This document shows, one piece after another, positions 7,687-18,400 of a stretch of 64,000 bases of DNA (position 1 is the stretch's first letter; the number at the start of each line of letters is the position of its first letter). Position numbers and translations under genes: made by a program. Below the pieces are notes generated by a model. That model worked only from the letters and a program-made list of their open reading frames with translations. It searched no databases and was not told where the DNA came from. The stretch spans positions 62,001 through 126,000 of the forward strand of contig JAFGGG010000006.1 in the NCBI GenBank assembly GCA_016930675.1, read 5' to 3'. The stretch is from Spirochaetales bacterium (GTDB lineage: Bacteria > Spirochaetota > Spirochaetia > SZUA-6 > RPPD01).

Positions 7687-10662
7687 ATGCGGAGTGAATT
7701 AACCCCGGGTCAGGAGCTTCACGGTTTTCGGGTGGACAGGGTTACCGAACTGGATGAACTGGCATCGATAGGTATCACCCTTACCCACAAAGCCACAGGT
7801 TGTGAGCTGTTTCACTTATATAATGAAGATAAGGAAAATGTTTTTTCTTTTAACTTTCGCACTCCGCCGTTTAACTCGAGCGGTGTTGCTCATATTCTTG
7901 AACACTCGGTTCTATGCGGTTCAAAACGCTTTCCCTTGAAGGATCCTTTTGTGGCACTGCTTAAGGGAAGCATGAAAACATTCCTCAATGCCATTACCTT
8001 TCCCGATAAGACCATGTATCCCGCCAGCAGTATACATGAAAAGGATTTCTATAATATTTTGACGGTTTATGGCGATGCCGTGTTTTTCCCGCTGCTTAAA
8101 AAGGAGGTCTTTGCCCAAGAGGGGCATCATCTGGAGTTTAGCACGTTTAATGATGCTAAGAGTGAATTGAAGGTGGTCGGCGTGGTATATAACGAGATGA
8201 AGGGCAACTATTCAAGTCAGGAATCTATCGCAGCGGAATGGTCTCTGCGTTCCTTGTTTCCGGACACTCCGTATGGATTTGATTCCGGAGGGGAACCTTT
8301 CAGCATTCTTAAACTTGACTATAATGATTTTTTGGACTTTCATCGCTTTTACTATCATCCCTCGAATTGTAAGATCTATTTTTACGGCAACCTCCCCACC
8401 GAAAAGCATTTGGAATTTGTGGAATCCAAGTTCCTAAAGCATTTTAAAAAAATAGCGGTGGACTCCGCCATTCCCCTGCAAAAACCGTTTACGGCTCCCA
8501 TACGCATTCAGCAAAGCTATCCGTGTAAAAAAGGGCAGAAGCTTGATGCGCTCACGACGATTACGGTCAACTGGACCCTGTCGCAGGCGACCGAAGGGTT
8601 TAATATTCTGCTTTGGGACCTTATATCTGAGATACTGGTCGGTAATGCGGGATCACCTTTGCACAAGGCATTGGTTGAGTCCGGATTGGGTCAGGATGTT
8701 TATCCTTACAGCGGATTGGAAACAGAACTGAGGCAGATGGTATTTACCGTCGGTTTGAGGGGCACGAATCGGAATCGCTGCCAAGCACTGGAAAATCTCA
8801 TAGTTGAAACCCTCCATGAACTCTATACAAAAAAAATTGACTCGGAACTTATCCAAGCCGCGCTAAACCGGGTTACCTTTCAAATTCGTGAAATCAGAGG
8901 AGGAAGTGTTCCGTACGGTCTAAGGCTGCTGCGGAGAATTCTCAGAGGTTGGCTGCACGGTATACCGCCGGAAGAAACGCTGGCGTTTAAAACTCATTTA
9001 AAGCGGATAGAGAAGAGCTTGGACAATAATCAAGGTTTTCTCGAGAGATTTGTGCATAGATATCTTTTAACCAATCCTCACCGCAGCACGGTGCTTGTGG
9101 TTCCCGACCCGGAACTTACTGATCGGGATAAGCTAAGGTTAAAAGAGTATATAAAAAGTGTGGAACGCACATTGACAGAGGAAAAAAAGCAAGAGCTTAT
9201 TTCATTCGTAGCGGCCTTGAAATCATTTCAGGAAAAAAAGGAGCCGCAGGAAGAGATCAAAAAGATCCCGTATTTGCACTTACAAGATCTACCCGCGCAG
9301 GTGGAGCATATTGAGGGAACGGAGGCTGAACTCGGGCAGGGAATCAAGCTTTATTTGCATCCTATGGCCACGAATGATATCACGTATCTGGATTTTGCTT
9401 TTTGCACAGAAGGAATAGATAACGGTTTGAGTCTGTTTCTCCCTCTGTTCGGAAAAATGCTCACAAAGGCCGGACTGCCTGATGTGAAGTACTACGATGT
9501 CCAGCGTAAACTGGCGCGCCTGACAGGCGGTTTCCATGGCGAGCTGTTGGCCCATAATGTGTCGGCAGAAAAGCAAAAAACCGAACAGATTATCTTCCGG
9601 CTTAAGCTGCATAACGGCAGGCTGAAGCCCGGTATCGGGATTGCTTGTGAATTACTTCGCCAGGCGGATTTTAAAGACCTGGCGCATCTTAAGGATGTTA
9701 TTCAGGAGATGTATAATGATTACAAAGCCTCGCTGATACCGCAAGGTCATCACTATGCCATGGTGAGGGCGGGCAGTAAACTGTCTCCTGTTGTGGCAGT
9801 TCAAGAGAGATGGGATGGACTTGAGCAGTTCCTGTTTCTACACGAGTTATGCATTGATCTTGACGGTAAATTAGAGGAAACCGCGCGCTGTTTGGATAAG
9901 ATTCGTGAATTTCTGCTTTCCGCATTCAGATTGAAAATAAATATTACCGCTCAAGAGAATAATGTGCAGGAAATAATAACGTGTCTGGATAAGGAATTAG
10001 CCGCGGTACCGGAAATTGAGCTTGAGTTTGAGCAAAAGTCCGAAGTAGTACGAAGCGGGGAACCCAGTCTTTTTGAAACATTCGTGTTTTCAGCGAGCAT
10101 CAATTTTGTGGCGCATGCTCTGCCCGGGGCTGTATTCGGTACCAGAGAGTATGCTGCTGAATCCGTAATGGGGCATATTTTGAAAACAAGCTATCTGTGG
10201 GAAAGAGTGCGTATGCGCGGCGGTGCTTATGGAGTATTTTCACTGCCGTTGGGATTTGAAAAACTGTTTTGTTTTTCTTCTTATAGGGACCCCAATGTTT
10301 CTACTACCTTGAATGCATTTAAGGATGTTCTGCAGGACCTGGCAAGGGCTAAAATCGAACGCAGTGACCTGGAAAAAGCAATTATCGGAACCGTGTCCGG
10401 ATATGAAATACCGCACAGACCACATGAGAGGGGCTTTATCGCTTTTAAAAGAAAGCTTCTTAAAATGAGTGATGAAATCCGTCAGAAAAACCGTGAGTAT
10501 ATCCTGAAAGTTCATAAAAAAGAGATAACAGCGCGTGCTGAAAGACTGTTGGCACAATTTACTTACGGCAGCACGGTGATATTAACCAATGCGGAAAAAA
10601 TGAAACAGGAAAGAAAAGATAATCTTATCAATTTTCAAAATATAACTCAATTGCCGGTATAG
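7687..10662 (+). CDS. M16C insulinase-like metalloprotease (presequence protease family)
   Basis: 991 residues, the normal size for the M16C family, with no signal peptide. The inverted zinc motif HILEH is at about residues 68-72, and GVVYNEMKG near 162-170 supplies the family's further conserved Glu. The C-terminal half carries the second M16 pair, ending with GSTVILTNAEKM. These enzymes form a clam-shell that degrades peptides in the cytosol (in mitochondria, presequences). Such proteins are common in Treponema. The gene follows tonB after only 20 bp, with ribosome-binding site AAGGAG, so it probably lies in the B12-controlled transcript. Why a peptidase belongs there is not evident. Confidence 0.9.
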   Translation: MRSELTPGQELHGFRVDRVTELDELASIGITLTHKATGCELFHLYNEDKENVFSFNFRTPPFNSSGVAHILEHSVLCGSKRFPLKDPFVALLKGSMKTFLNAITFPDKTMYPASSIHEKDFYNILTVYGDAVFFPLLKKEVFAQEGHHLEFSTFNDAKSELKVVGVVYNEMKGNYSSQESIAAEWSLRSLFPDTPYGFDSGGEPFSILKLDYNDFLDFHRFYYHPSNCKIYFYGNLPTEKHLEFVESKFLKHFKKIAVDSAIPLQKPFTAPIRIQQSYPCKKGQKLDALTTITVNWTLSQATEGFNILLWDLISEILVGNAGSPLHKALVESGLGQDVYPYSGLETELRQMVFTVGLRGTNRNRCQALENLIVETLHELYTKKIDSELIQAALNRVTFQIREIRGGSVPYGLRLLRRILRGWLHGIPPEETLAFKTHLKRIEKSLDNNQGFLERFVHRYLLTNPHRSTVLVVPDPELTDRDKLRLKEYIKSVERTLTEEKKQELISFVAALKSFQEKKEPQEEIKKIPYLHLQDLPAQVEHIEGTEAELGQGIKLYLHPMATNDITYLDFAFCTEGIDNGLSLFLPLFGKMLTKAGLPDVKYYDVQRKLARLTGGFHGELLAHNVSAEKQKTEQIIFRLKLHNGRLKPGIGIACELLRQADFKDLAHLKDVIQEMYNDYKASLIPQGHHYAMVRAGSKLSPVVAVQERWDGLEQFLFLHELCIDLDGKLEETARCLDKIREFLLSAFRLKINITAQENNVQEIITCLDKELAAVPEIELEFEQKSEVVRSGEPSLFETFVFSASINFVAHALPGAVFGTREYAAESVMGHILKTSYLWERVRMRGGAYGVFSLPLGFEKLFCFSSYRDPNVSTTLNAFKDVLQDLARAKIERSDLEKAIIGTVSGYEIPHRPHERGFIAFKRKLLKMSDEIRQKNREYILKVHKKEITARAERLLAQFTYGSTVILTNAEKMKQERKDNLINFQNITQLPV

Positions 10663-10673
10663 CTGCGGCAATT
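10649..10673 (+). terminator. Possible terminator after the B12 operon
   Basis: A perfect 8-bp stem, AATTGCCG (10649-10656) with CGGCAATT (10666-10673), 9-nt loop, followed by CTCATTTT. The stop codon of the protease lies in the loop. The T-run is weak. Confidence 0.4.
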
Positions 10674-10687
10674 CTCATTTTAGTATA

Positions 10688-10712
10688 TTGGTGATAGCGA
10701 TTCATTATTTTT
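10688..10712 (+). repeat. Left-end relic of the 86-bp element
   Basis: TTGGTGATAGCGATTC resembles the left flank and end of the full copies (TTGGCACAGGCGATTC in copy D), with the GG pair the same 7 nt before GCGATTC. Nothing matching the rest of the element follows. It lies between the M16C gene and the promoter at 10715. Confidence 0.35.
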
Positions 10713-10714
10713 CC

Positions 10715-10743
10715 TTGACTGTAAGCGCACATTACTCTAGTAT
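10715..10743 (+). promoter_or_regulatory. Promoter of the DUF5312-like gene
   Basis: TTGACT (10715-10720), 17-nt spacer, TAGTAT (10738-10743). The start site would be near 10750, only a few bases before the ribosome-binding site AGAGGAG (10752-10758), whose ATG is at 10761. Confidence 0.55.
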
Positions 10744-10760
10744 TTTACATTAGAGGAGCT

Positions 10761-12470
10761 ATGGCAGAACTTTCAAGCTTTGACAGATTGGTACAGGAAC
10801 TCAGCCTTACTCAGCGCAAGGAGCTGCTTGAGCGAATTGAGCGTTCCGCTAAAATCTCTCAGGAGCCGTTAATAACAATCCTACCGGAAAAAACTCAAGA
10901 CGACATCCAGGCTGTGTATGAGCATTTGAGTTTGTTTAAAAAAATACTGCTTTTTTTAAAGGCTCTGTTTGCAGGTAAGAAGAAACAGGAAATACTTGAG
11001 GAAGTCTTATTAAACCGGCTTAAGAAACAGATAGCGCATCAAACGCACGGACTTGTTGATTTTAAGTATTCACTCTTTTTGGAAGAGATGAAAAATGAGC
11101 TGGATGAACTTTCAAAAGCGGCGTTTTTTTTTAAAAATGCCATGTTAAAATGTTTTGGTAAGGAAAAATCCAATTTTATCGCGTTTTTAGGAAGTTTTGA
11201 ACTGCCGTCCACACATGAACGGTTGGTGAACGAAGTGAATCCGCGCAGGATTATCGCTGAAACAAGCGGCAAGGAAGATCCCAATATCAAACTTGAAATG
11301 GAGAGACGCCTGCGGGATATTCTGGACAATATTCCCGAAGAAGAAAGAAAAAAAACATATCTGGACTCCCAAGCACTCTATTACCTCTATTCGTTCTGTA
11401 TGTTTCCCTTTGAAGAACTCCTGGAACGTTTTAACTACAATCATTTTAAAGGAAAACTAAGCTGTGAATTCTCGGACATCTCCAAGAAACTGGTTGATTT
11501 GGCTGAAATAATGCAAAGTGTTGTGGTACCTCCTTCGGTTAGCGCACTGAAGGCGGTTTTTCTTTATTTCAATGAGGATAATCTTGAAGAGAGTGATTTT
11601 AATTTGGAGGATCAGTTAACGGAGGAGTTTAAACGCACAGAAGAAGCATTGGTTAAAATAAGACTATTCAATAAAAAGATTCCTTTAGTTATTCTGCTCA
11701 AAATAGTAAAGAAAAACTATTGTTTTTCCATCGAAGCTCTTAAGGGAGGTGAGGACTGGCTGGTATTGTATAAAAATTACTGGCTGACCAGACTGGGTGG
11801 GCTTTATAAAGAGTATATGAATAAAATGCGGATTAATAAAATTGAAGAGCAAGTCTTGGAGTTTTTGAAAGTAAAGGATTTTCCTCAGGTAAAGTATTAC
11901 CACCCCCATTACTACGGACGTGAGCTTGTTATAGGGCATTGGCGTTCGCTGGCGCTTATCAAAGGGTTCGCGCTCAACATGTTTCCCGGTATTATGCTCA
12001 GACCCCTAAAAATCCTCTTGGTAAACGGGGAGTTTTACAAAGATTCAAACAGAGTTGAATTCACAGATTGTTTTAATTATGTCAGCAATCTGGGTAATAC
12101 CATAACGGCTTTTGAGAAAAAACTCACGCCTCCTGAAGGAGAATATGCTTTGAAATTGGAAAAAATTACCGAAAACAAATCACCTCCCAAAATTGAATTA
12201 AAAAATACCCAAATGCTTTTTAAAAAAATAGACAGCCAAGCCCGTGAAATCCTGGACCAAACCACATCCTATCTGCAAACACTTAAATTACTTGTAAACG
12301 GGGTTCTGTATAGTGAAATGGGCGGGAAATATGATACAATTTCAAATATCGGTTTTATCGGAGGCAGGGAGAACCCGCTGCTTGTAAAGGATTGGGAGAA
12401 GATATTACATTTAATTAGGCAGCTGCTTGAGATACTGAATAATATTCGCACTATTGAACTGTCAATGTAA
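10761..12470 (+). CDS. Uncharacterised spirochaete protein, DUF5312-like
   Basis: 569 residues, without a signal peptide or a clear membrane segment. It is mostly helical and rich in Lys, Glu and Leu; features include a start with FDRLVQELSLTQRKELLERI and a basic hydrophobic segment at about residues 55-75. From memory, the length and opening resemble a spirochaete-restricted family annotated as DUF5312, of unknown function; this could not be checked. It has its own promoter and stands alone between the B12 operon and a lipoprotein gene. No catalytic motif is visible. Confidence 0.7.
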   Translation: MAELSSFDRLVQELSLTQRKELLERIERSAKISQEPLITILPEKTQDDIQAVYEHLSLFKKILLFLKALFAGKKKQEILEEVLLNRLKKQIAHQTHGLVDFKYSLFLEEMKNELDELSKAAFFFKNAMLKCFGKEKSNFIAFLGSFELPSTHERLVNEVNPRRIIAETSGKEDPNIKLEMERRLRDILDNIPEEERKKTYLDSQALYYLYSFCMFPFEELLERFNYNHFKGKLSCEFSDISKKLVDLAEIMQSVVVPPSVSALKAVFLYFNEDNLEESDFNLEDQLTEEFKRTEEALVKIRLFNKKIPLVILLKIVKKNYCFSIEALKGGEDWLVLYKNYWLTRLGGLYKEYMNKMRINKIEEQVLEFLKVKDFPQVKYYHPHYYGRELVIGHWRSLALIKGFALNMFPGIMLRPLKILLVNGEFYKDSNRVEFTDCFNYVSNLGNTITAFEKKLTPPEGEYALKLEKITENKSPPKIELKNTQMLFKKIDSQAREILDQTTSYLQTLKLLVNGVLYSEMGGKYDTISNIGFIGGRENPLLVKDWEKILHLIRQLLEILNNIRTIELSM

Positions 12471-12603
12471 GAAATATCTGGATATTAAAATCTTATAAAA
12501 ATTTTTCTGCTTGATTTTTTTTAAGCAGAGTTGTACTATAAAAATTCGCCGTTAGACCATATTCAGTTACTAAAAAATTAAGAGAAGGAGGATTTTAAAG
12601 GCA

Positions 12604-13086
12604 ATGAAAAAATGGTTTGTTATCTATATGTTTATTATGTTAGCTTGTTTAACCGTTGGAACAAGCTGTAATTCATTAAATGTATCTGTTGAGCATAAAA
12701 TATCTTTAAAAAATGCCGGTACGATTAATGAACTATCTATGGGACATTTGTATATTAATAATAATGAGCTTCCCCCTTTTTTTGAATTAGTGATTATAGA
12801 AAATCAGATTTATCAATTTGTTTTGCGTGAAAATGCCGGGAGGGCTTACGGTTACTGGCCTGAAGACGAATTCCAGCTGCCGCCCATTAATATTGTCGAA
12901 GAAATAGATGAGCAGGAAATTGAACGGGGCTGGTATTTTTCCGATCTTGACAGGAAAAAGGCTCTTACACCCGGAGATTGGATCTGGATAAAATCAGGAG
13001 ACATCAGGGCTTATGTTGACGCCGGAAAGTTACCTAATTTTGTACAGACCCAAAAAGCAAACCTGATTAATTTAGAGAAATCATAG
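12604..13086 (+). CDS. Putative small lipoprotein
   Basis: 160 residues beginning MKKWFVIYMFIMLACLTVG, a signal peptide followed by GTSC, a loose lipobox of the kind spirochaetes tolerate; Cys14 or Cys22 could be the lipidated residue. The mature part has no recognised domain. A ribosome-binding site AAGGAGG lies at 12585-12591, rather far (12 nt) from the ATG. The preceding 133 bp contain a short CTGCTT/AAGCAG hairpin but no other feature. It ends two bases from the convergent manC. Confidence 0.65.
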   Translation: MKKWFVIYMFIMLACLTVGTSCNSLNVSVEHKISLKNAGTINELSMGHLYINNNELPPFFELVIIENQIYQFVLRENAGRAYGYWPEDEFQLPPINIVEEIDEQEIERGWYFSDLDRKKALTPGDWIWIKSGDIRAYVDAGKLPNFVQTQKANLINLEKS

Positions 13087-13087
13087 A

Positions 13088-14173
13088 TTAAAGCAATTCT
13101 TTGAAACCCTTTGCTTCAATATGATCCACTGTCTTTTTTACAAGCTGGGAACTTCCCTGTTTGGAAATAAGAACAATATTATTTTTTACTATTACATTGA
13201 GATTCTCCACTCCCACTAAAGCGACCGGAAGATCAGAAAAAACGTAATTATTTTTAGACTCCGTCGAGAACTGTTTCCCCCGGGTCACTTTAAACTTGAG
13301 CGCCACTTCATCCCAGCTGCCTACATCACTCCAGTTGAAACTTGCTTTTACCATAGCTCGTTTCTTGCTTTTTTCCAGCAGCGCGTGATCTACTGATATT
13401 TTTTGTATTTTTGCATACGCTTTTTCTATTGTTGTTTGCAGGGGCAGGATTGTCAGATTCCTATCTTTACGAGGAGGAAATGTAAAGTCGATCGCCGACA
13501 GCGGTTTTATAATGCCGCCGTTATAGCGCATAAGTTCCTGCATAAATAATTCTTGTTTGAAGGTGAACATTCCGGAATTCCAATAGTAATTTCCTTGTTC
13601 TAAGAATGAGCGGGCGCGTATTTTGTCCGGTTTTTCCGTAAACTCCAGGGCATAATATCCGCCTTGTATAGGTTTCCCCGCTTTTATATAGCCGTAACCG
13701 GTATCAGGTTTTTTGGGAGGTACGCCAAACGTCACCAGAAAGTCTGAGGCTGCCAGGGCAAGGGCTTTTTTTACATCCGATTGAAAGGCTGTCAACGGTT
13801 CTATTAGATGATCCGCGGGCAGTACTACAAGCTCCGACTGTGTCTGGTCCACGCTGTTCAAATAGGCGCAGGCATAGGCAATAGCGGGTGCAGTATTTTT
13901 TCCAACAGGCTCCGGAAGAATATGTACTTCTCTCTGCGGAGTCGCCCTGTCTAGTATTTCTTTGCTTTGCGATCCAATCCCGGCAACATGATCTTTATGG
14001 GTGACAACTATTATTGCCTCAAAGTCCTTCAGCCTTAAAGCCCGTTTCAATGTTCGCTGATATAATGAAATCCCGGTATCGAATTCTAAAAACTGTTTGG
14101 GATAAGCTGCCCGTGAAGCGGGCCACAGCCTCGTCCCCGCTCCGCCTGCCAGAATAATAATATATTTTTTCAT
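13088..14173 (-). CDS. manC: Mannose-1-phosphate guanylyltransferase
   Basis: 361 residues with the nucleotidyltransferase signature LAGGAGTRLWPASRAAYPKQF at the start (residues about 7-27), PADHLI near residue 125 and EFTEKPDK near 180. The enzyme makes GDP-mannose from mannose-1-phosphate and GTP, for glycans or exopolysaccharide. It lacks the C-terminal phosphomannose isomerase domain of the bifunctional enzymes. A ribosome-binding site GAGG precedes the ATG on the minus strand. It may supply mannose donors related to the mannoside-type genes at 60-64 kb, but this is inference because those lie far away. Confidence 0.9.
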   Translation of the reverse strand: MKKYIIILAGGAGTRLWPASRAAYPKQFLEFDTGISLYQRTLKRALRLKDFEAIIVVTHKDHVAGIGSQSKEILDRATPQREVHILPEPVGKNTAPAIAYACAYLNSVDQTQSELVVLPADHLIEPLTAFQSDVKKALALAASDFLVTFGVPPKKPDTGYGYIKAGKPIQGGYYALEFTEKPDKIRARSFLEQGNYYWNSGMFTFKQELFMQELMRYNGGIIKPLSAIDFTFPPRKDRNLTILPLQTTIEKAYAKIQKISVDHALLEKSKKRAMVKASFNWSDVGSWDEVALKFKVTRGKQFSTESKNNYVFSDLPVALVGVENLNVIVKNNIVLISKQGSSQLVKKTVDHIEAKGFKELL

Positions 14174-14297
14174 AAAGCTACCTCATCTTTACGTACTACT
14201 ATTTTAGCACTTTATTACAATTTTTTATATATTAACGATTATTTATTGTACACAATGAGAATCAGCTGGGGTAAACTTTTATTTTTTTAAAAAAAAC

Positions 14298-14326
14298 TTG
14301 ACCATTAAACAAGAGTAAACTAAAAT
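14298..14326 (+). promoter_or_regulatory. Promoter of ilvE
   Basis: TTGACC (14298-14303), 17-nt spacer, TAAAAT (14321-14326), the same hexamers as the promoter at 512. The ribosome-binding site AGGAG at 14343-14347 is 7 nt before the ATG. Confidence 0.65.
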
Positions 14327-14354
14327 CAATTGATATTGTCGTAGGAGTAGTAAG

Positions 14355-15452
14355 ATGCCGAAGGGTTTTACACTTGAAATAAATCCCAGTGTATATTTAG
14401 CAAAATATCAGGCTGATAACAAATGGCTGGAAGAATTCAAAGATATGCCTCACCTGTCCAGAGAAGAAGAGGAATCACTGTCCAAAGATGAGCGTTTGGA
14501 GCTCATTCTTAAAAGGAACTCTTTCCCGGAGCTTCCCCTGGTTAATTATACGACTCAATACGGGGTGGGATGTTTTGAAGGTTTAAAAGCCTTTCCTCAA
14601 AAGGACGGCAGCCTTAAATTATTTCGTCCCATAGAAAACGCGATGCGCATGGAGAAATCCATGCGAGGCTTGATGATGCCGGTGTTTCCCAAGGAACTTT
14701 TTGTTAATGCGGTAATAAAAATCGTTTCCAAAAATAAAAAAATGGGCTTTACTCCTCAATTTGATCCTGCGTGGGAAAAAGAAGATTTTATATTCGGCCA
14801 TTCCGTATATATAAGACCCTTTACTTATGCCGAATCTTCTATCGGACTTGGAATAAGTAAATATCCCTGGGTTGTCATTGTCACCACGACAGTAGGCGCT
14901 TATTTTATGGCCGATACTCCGTCCGCAGTCACAACCGATATGATTAGAGCCACACCGCATGGTACGGGTTCCATAAAGTGTAATGCAAACTATGTTATTG
15001 CAATCTTAGCAAAAAAGAACGCAGAAGCTAATGGTTATATGGAAGCCATTTTTCTTGATGCTTATGAGCGTAACTATGTTGAGGAAGGTTCATCGTGTAA
15101 TATCTTTTTTCTCCTAAAAGACGATACATTGGTAACGCCAAATCTGGAGGATACTATTCTTCCGGGGATTACCAGGAAATCCGTTTTAACAATTGCGGAG
15201 GACCTGGGATTAAAAACCCAAGAGAGGCGAATCTCGATTGATGAGGCAATGTCCGAGTCAAAAGAAGTATTTGTAACCGGAACCGCCGCGGGTGTGTCCT
15301 ACATTGAATCCATAACCCATCAGGGAAAGACCGCTGTATTTAATAATAAAAAAATCGGTGAGATTTCTCATACGCTGCTTATTACGTTGAAGGGTATTCA
15401 GTATGGTGCAAAAGAAGATAAATACGGCTGGATGATTGATGTAGATAAGTAA
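14355..15452 (+). CDS. ilvE: Branched-chain amino acid aminotransferase
   Basis: 365 residues of the class IV PLP-dependent aminotransferases. YGVGCFEGLKAF (about 62-73) binds the substrate side, GTGSIKCNANYV (about 206-217) holds the PLP-binding Lys, and EEGSSCNIFF (about 243-252) and GITRKSVL follow in family order. Its length and SKDERLELILKRN insert fit the group II (longer, mitochondrial-like) branch. It transfers the amino group between glutamate and the branched-chain 2-oxo acids. It stands alone, with no other ilv or leu gene nearby, so a degradative or salvage use is as likely as biosynthesis. Confidence 0.93.
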   Translation: MPKGFTLEINPSVYLAKYQADNKWLEEFKDMPHLSREEEESLSKDERLELILKRNSFPELPLVNYTTQYGVGCFEGLKAFPQKDGSLKLFRPIENAMRMEKSMRGLMMPVFPKELFVNAVIKIVSKNKKMGFTPQFDPAWEKEDFIFGHSVYIRPFTYAESSIGLGISKYPWVVIVTTTVGAYFMADTPSAVTTDMIRATPHGTGSIKCNANYVIAILAKKNAEANGYMEAIFLDAYERNYVEEGSSCNIFFLLKDDTLVTPNLEDTILPGITRKSVLTIAEDLGLKTQERRISIDEAMSESKEVFVTGTAAGVSYIESITHQGKTAVFNNKKIGEISHTLLITLKGIQYGAKEDKYGWMIDVDK

Positions 15453-15468
15453 TTTTAAATGCAGATGT

Positions 15469-18400
15469 TTAGAGTTGATCCTTTTTCCGAAAGCGCTTCT
15501 GTTCGATGTCCATAGGCAGATCTTCATAAATAATCAATTCAATATTCTTGGAATGCATAATAATATCCATATTTGCGTAAGGTTCGGGCGCGGGTTTTTT
15601 TACTCTTGTTGATTCGGTAGCTGTTTTTGTACTTTCCAGCCGTGCCATACTGTCAGGATTGCGTGACAATACGTCAAAGATTTCCGCCGAGTTCTCCAAT
15701 TCCACAAGGGCCTGAGTAAGTTTTTCCGGATCGCTGAGAGTTTGGGAAAGCTGAAAATAAGTAACTCCCAAATTATTATGGGTGATGTAGTATTTTTCCA
15801 TCAATGCGTTATGAAGGGGATTATCCTCAGGGCGTAATATGGCAATGGCGTTTTTCTCATCCTCAAGCAAACCAAGCAAATAAATATAGTTACCCAAAGC
15901 GGATGAGTAGGCTTTTCTTTTATACAAAGTGTTAGCTAAAGCGAAGAGAATGGCATGATTGTTCCTTAAATCCGCTGATGCTCCATAAAATTCAAGCAGG
16001 GCGTTTTCATAATCTCTTCTCTTATAATAGATATAGCCCTTTTTGTATTTCATGGCAGGGGCGTTATACAGGCTGTTTTCCGCTTGAGTATACATCTCCA
16101 AGGCCAGGGTGTCATGTTCATCCACATAATAATAGATATCACCGAGATTGGCGTAAATTTTGCCGAACTCTTTATCAACACCTACCTCCTTATTCCGTCT
16201 CGCGGCTTCGTAAAGAGTTATGGCCTGACTAAAATATTTTTCCGCTTCCGTGGGATCGGGGAACTCCTGCTTGTTGTAGTAGTACTCCCCCAACATATTA
16301 TATGTGAGAATGTATTTTTTAACTCTTTCCGCTGCTGTTCTTTTGTGCGGATTATCCTCAAAATATTTTTTAAATATTTCAGGAAGATCGTCCTCTTTTG
16401 TTTCCGGATTACCTTCAAGCACCATTTTTTCTAATTCTGTTTGATGAAGCCGGTCGTAATAACGCGCAAGTTCATAGTAACTTTCAGGCAGTTTGCTGTC
16501 AGCCTCTATGGTTTTGGAGAGTATATCTTTCACATCTTCCATATCACCCCGATCAATCAGATAACCCGCCAAGCGCGCGTAGATTTCAGGGTCTACCGGT
16601 GTATACTGTTTGTCCCTAAAGTAGTTTTTATACCAATCTACCTGCACGGGATTGTTTACGTGAATAAAATAATTAAGCAGCCGCAGCATTACCTCATCTT
16701 CACCCGGATATCTTTCATGGAGTTGCTGGTATGTACGGAGTGCGTCTTCATAGTGCGTGTTATCCGCGTCTCCCCACCGTAAATAATTGTCTCCAAGGGC
16801 CATAAGACCTTTGTAGTGAAATAGTTCTCTGTCCAGAATATGCTGGTTTATAATATCCTGCGCCTTCCTGAAATCAGCTTTTGAAATATCTCCCCTTGAT
16901 GATAAGAAATGGGCATAATCCAGAGCACCCTTTTCATCATAAGGATATTTCTTTAGGAGAGTTTCGTACTTTTGTACGGCAAGATTGTATTTTTCCTTTT
17001 TGATATAGGCTTGGGCAAACCGATAGTATTGATCTTTATAATCCCATATCGCGGATGCTTCATTGAATTTTTGCACTGAATAATCGAATTTGTTCTCGGC
17101 AATGGCATCATATCCTTCCTGATATACGGACAATGCGGCAAGCGGCTGGTAGATAAACTGATACCCGAATAAGGCTAAGGCTATGAGGGCAAATATGGCG
17201 ACTGCTGCGATTATGAAAGCAGGCCCTAACTTGCGTTTGAAAATATACGCAAGACTTTCTTTTTCACGTTCAAAGGCGATACCTGTCTTTTTTTCGTATC
17301 GTTTGGGAAGGGTTATTTTTTTACCGATTATTGTGCTAACAAAAGCGGCTATTTCTCTGGGAGGCTGACCCTCTATCAGCAGATCCAAGAGCTTGCGTAA
17401 GTTGTTGCCTTTGAGCTCTTTTTCTCCTATTAATTCTTCAATTATTATTTTAAGATTTCGCGGTAAACTGATGAGAGTTTGTTGTAGGTTTTTAAACTCC
17501 CTTTCAGTTAGTTTGAGATCTTCTACTGCTTCCGGCAGTTCTCCGGCTACCGGCAATGAGATTTCTTGTTCCTGGACCGGTGGTTCTAGAGCAGGTTCCA
17601 TGGAAGGTTCCTCAGGAGGAGGGATCTCTTGGCTTATACCGTATTCCTCTCCGAAATCAGGTAGAGCAAATTCATCGAGTGCGAAATCTTCGGAAGGCTC
17701 TGTTTCCATGGAAGGCATTTCACCTTCAGGAGGTTCCAAAGCCTGATCTTCGGAAGGCTGTGTTTCAAGAGGCGGTATCTCAAACGACTCTTCAGTCGGA
17801 GTTTCTGCAACCGCCGGAGGTTCGGCTTGCGGTACCTCAGGAGGAGGAGCAACTCCGCTATCCAGATCGGCTAATCCGGCAAATGCATCTTCTTCAAGAT
17901 CAGGGGCTGCTGTCTCTTTGTCTTGGGCAGGCGGTTCCGTAATATCGGATATATCCGGTAGTTCGAATTCCGCTAGATCCGCGCCCTCCACCGGAGGGAT
18001 TTCTTCGGTTGGGAATTCTTTATCCAAATCAATTGAGAATCCTTGGCTTAAAGGTGGAATAGGGCCTTGCTCGGTGGCCGCAGATTCTTCTATGGGAGGA
18101 GGTTCGGCCGGAGCCGTCGTGATTTCTGCTTCCGGTTCTGCTGTTGGGAGCGGCGGAGCCGTTTCGGCCGGTTCTTCGGTTGTTATGTCCGCTGTAGCGG
18201 GCTGTTCCGGCTGATCGGTCTTTAACAGACTGTCCAAATCGGCGATATCAAAAGGTTCTCCCTCGGAAATCGGGGGTGTAGGCTCGGGTTCAGCGGGCAG
18301 GGGAGGAGGTTCCGGTTCGGTTGACTGGGGAGTTTCGGCTTCCTGGTCGGCAATACCTAAGAGATCGGTTAAGTCGGATGACAGACCCTGCTCGGGGGGT

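Noticed and set aside
12507-12528. Hairpin TCTGCTT/AAGCAGA as a terminator before the lipoprotein gene
   Set aside because: The T-run lies in the loop instead of after the stem, on either strand.
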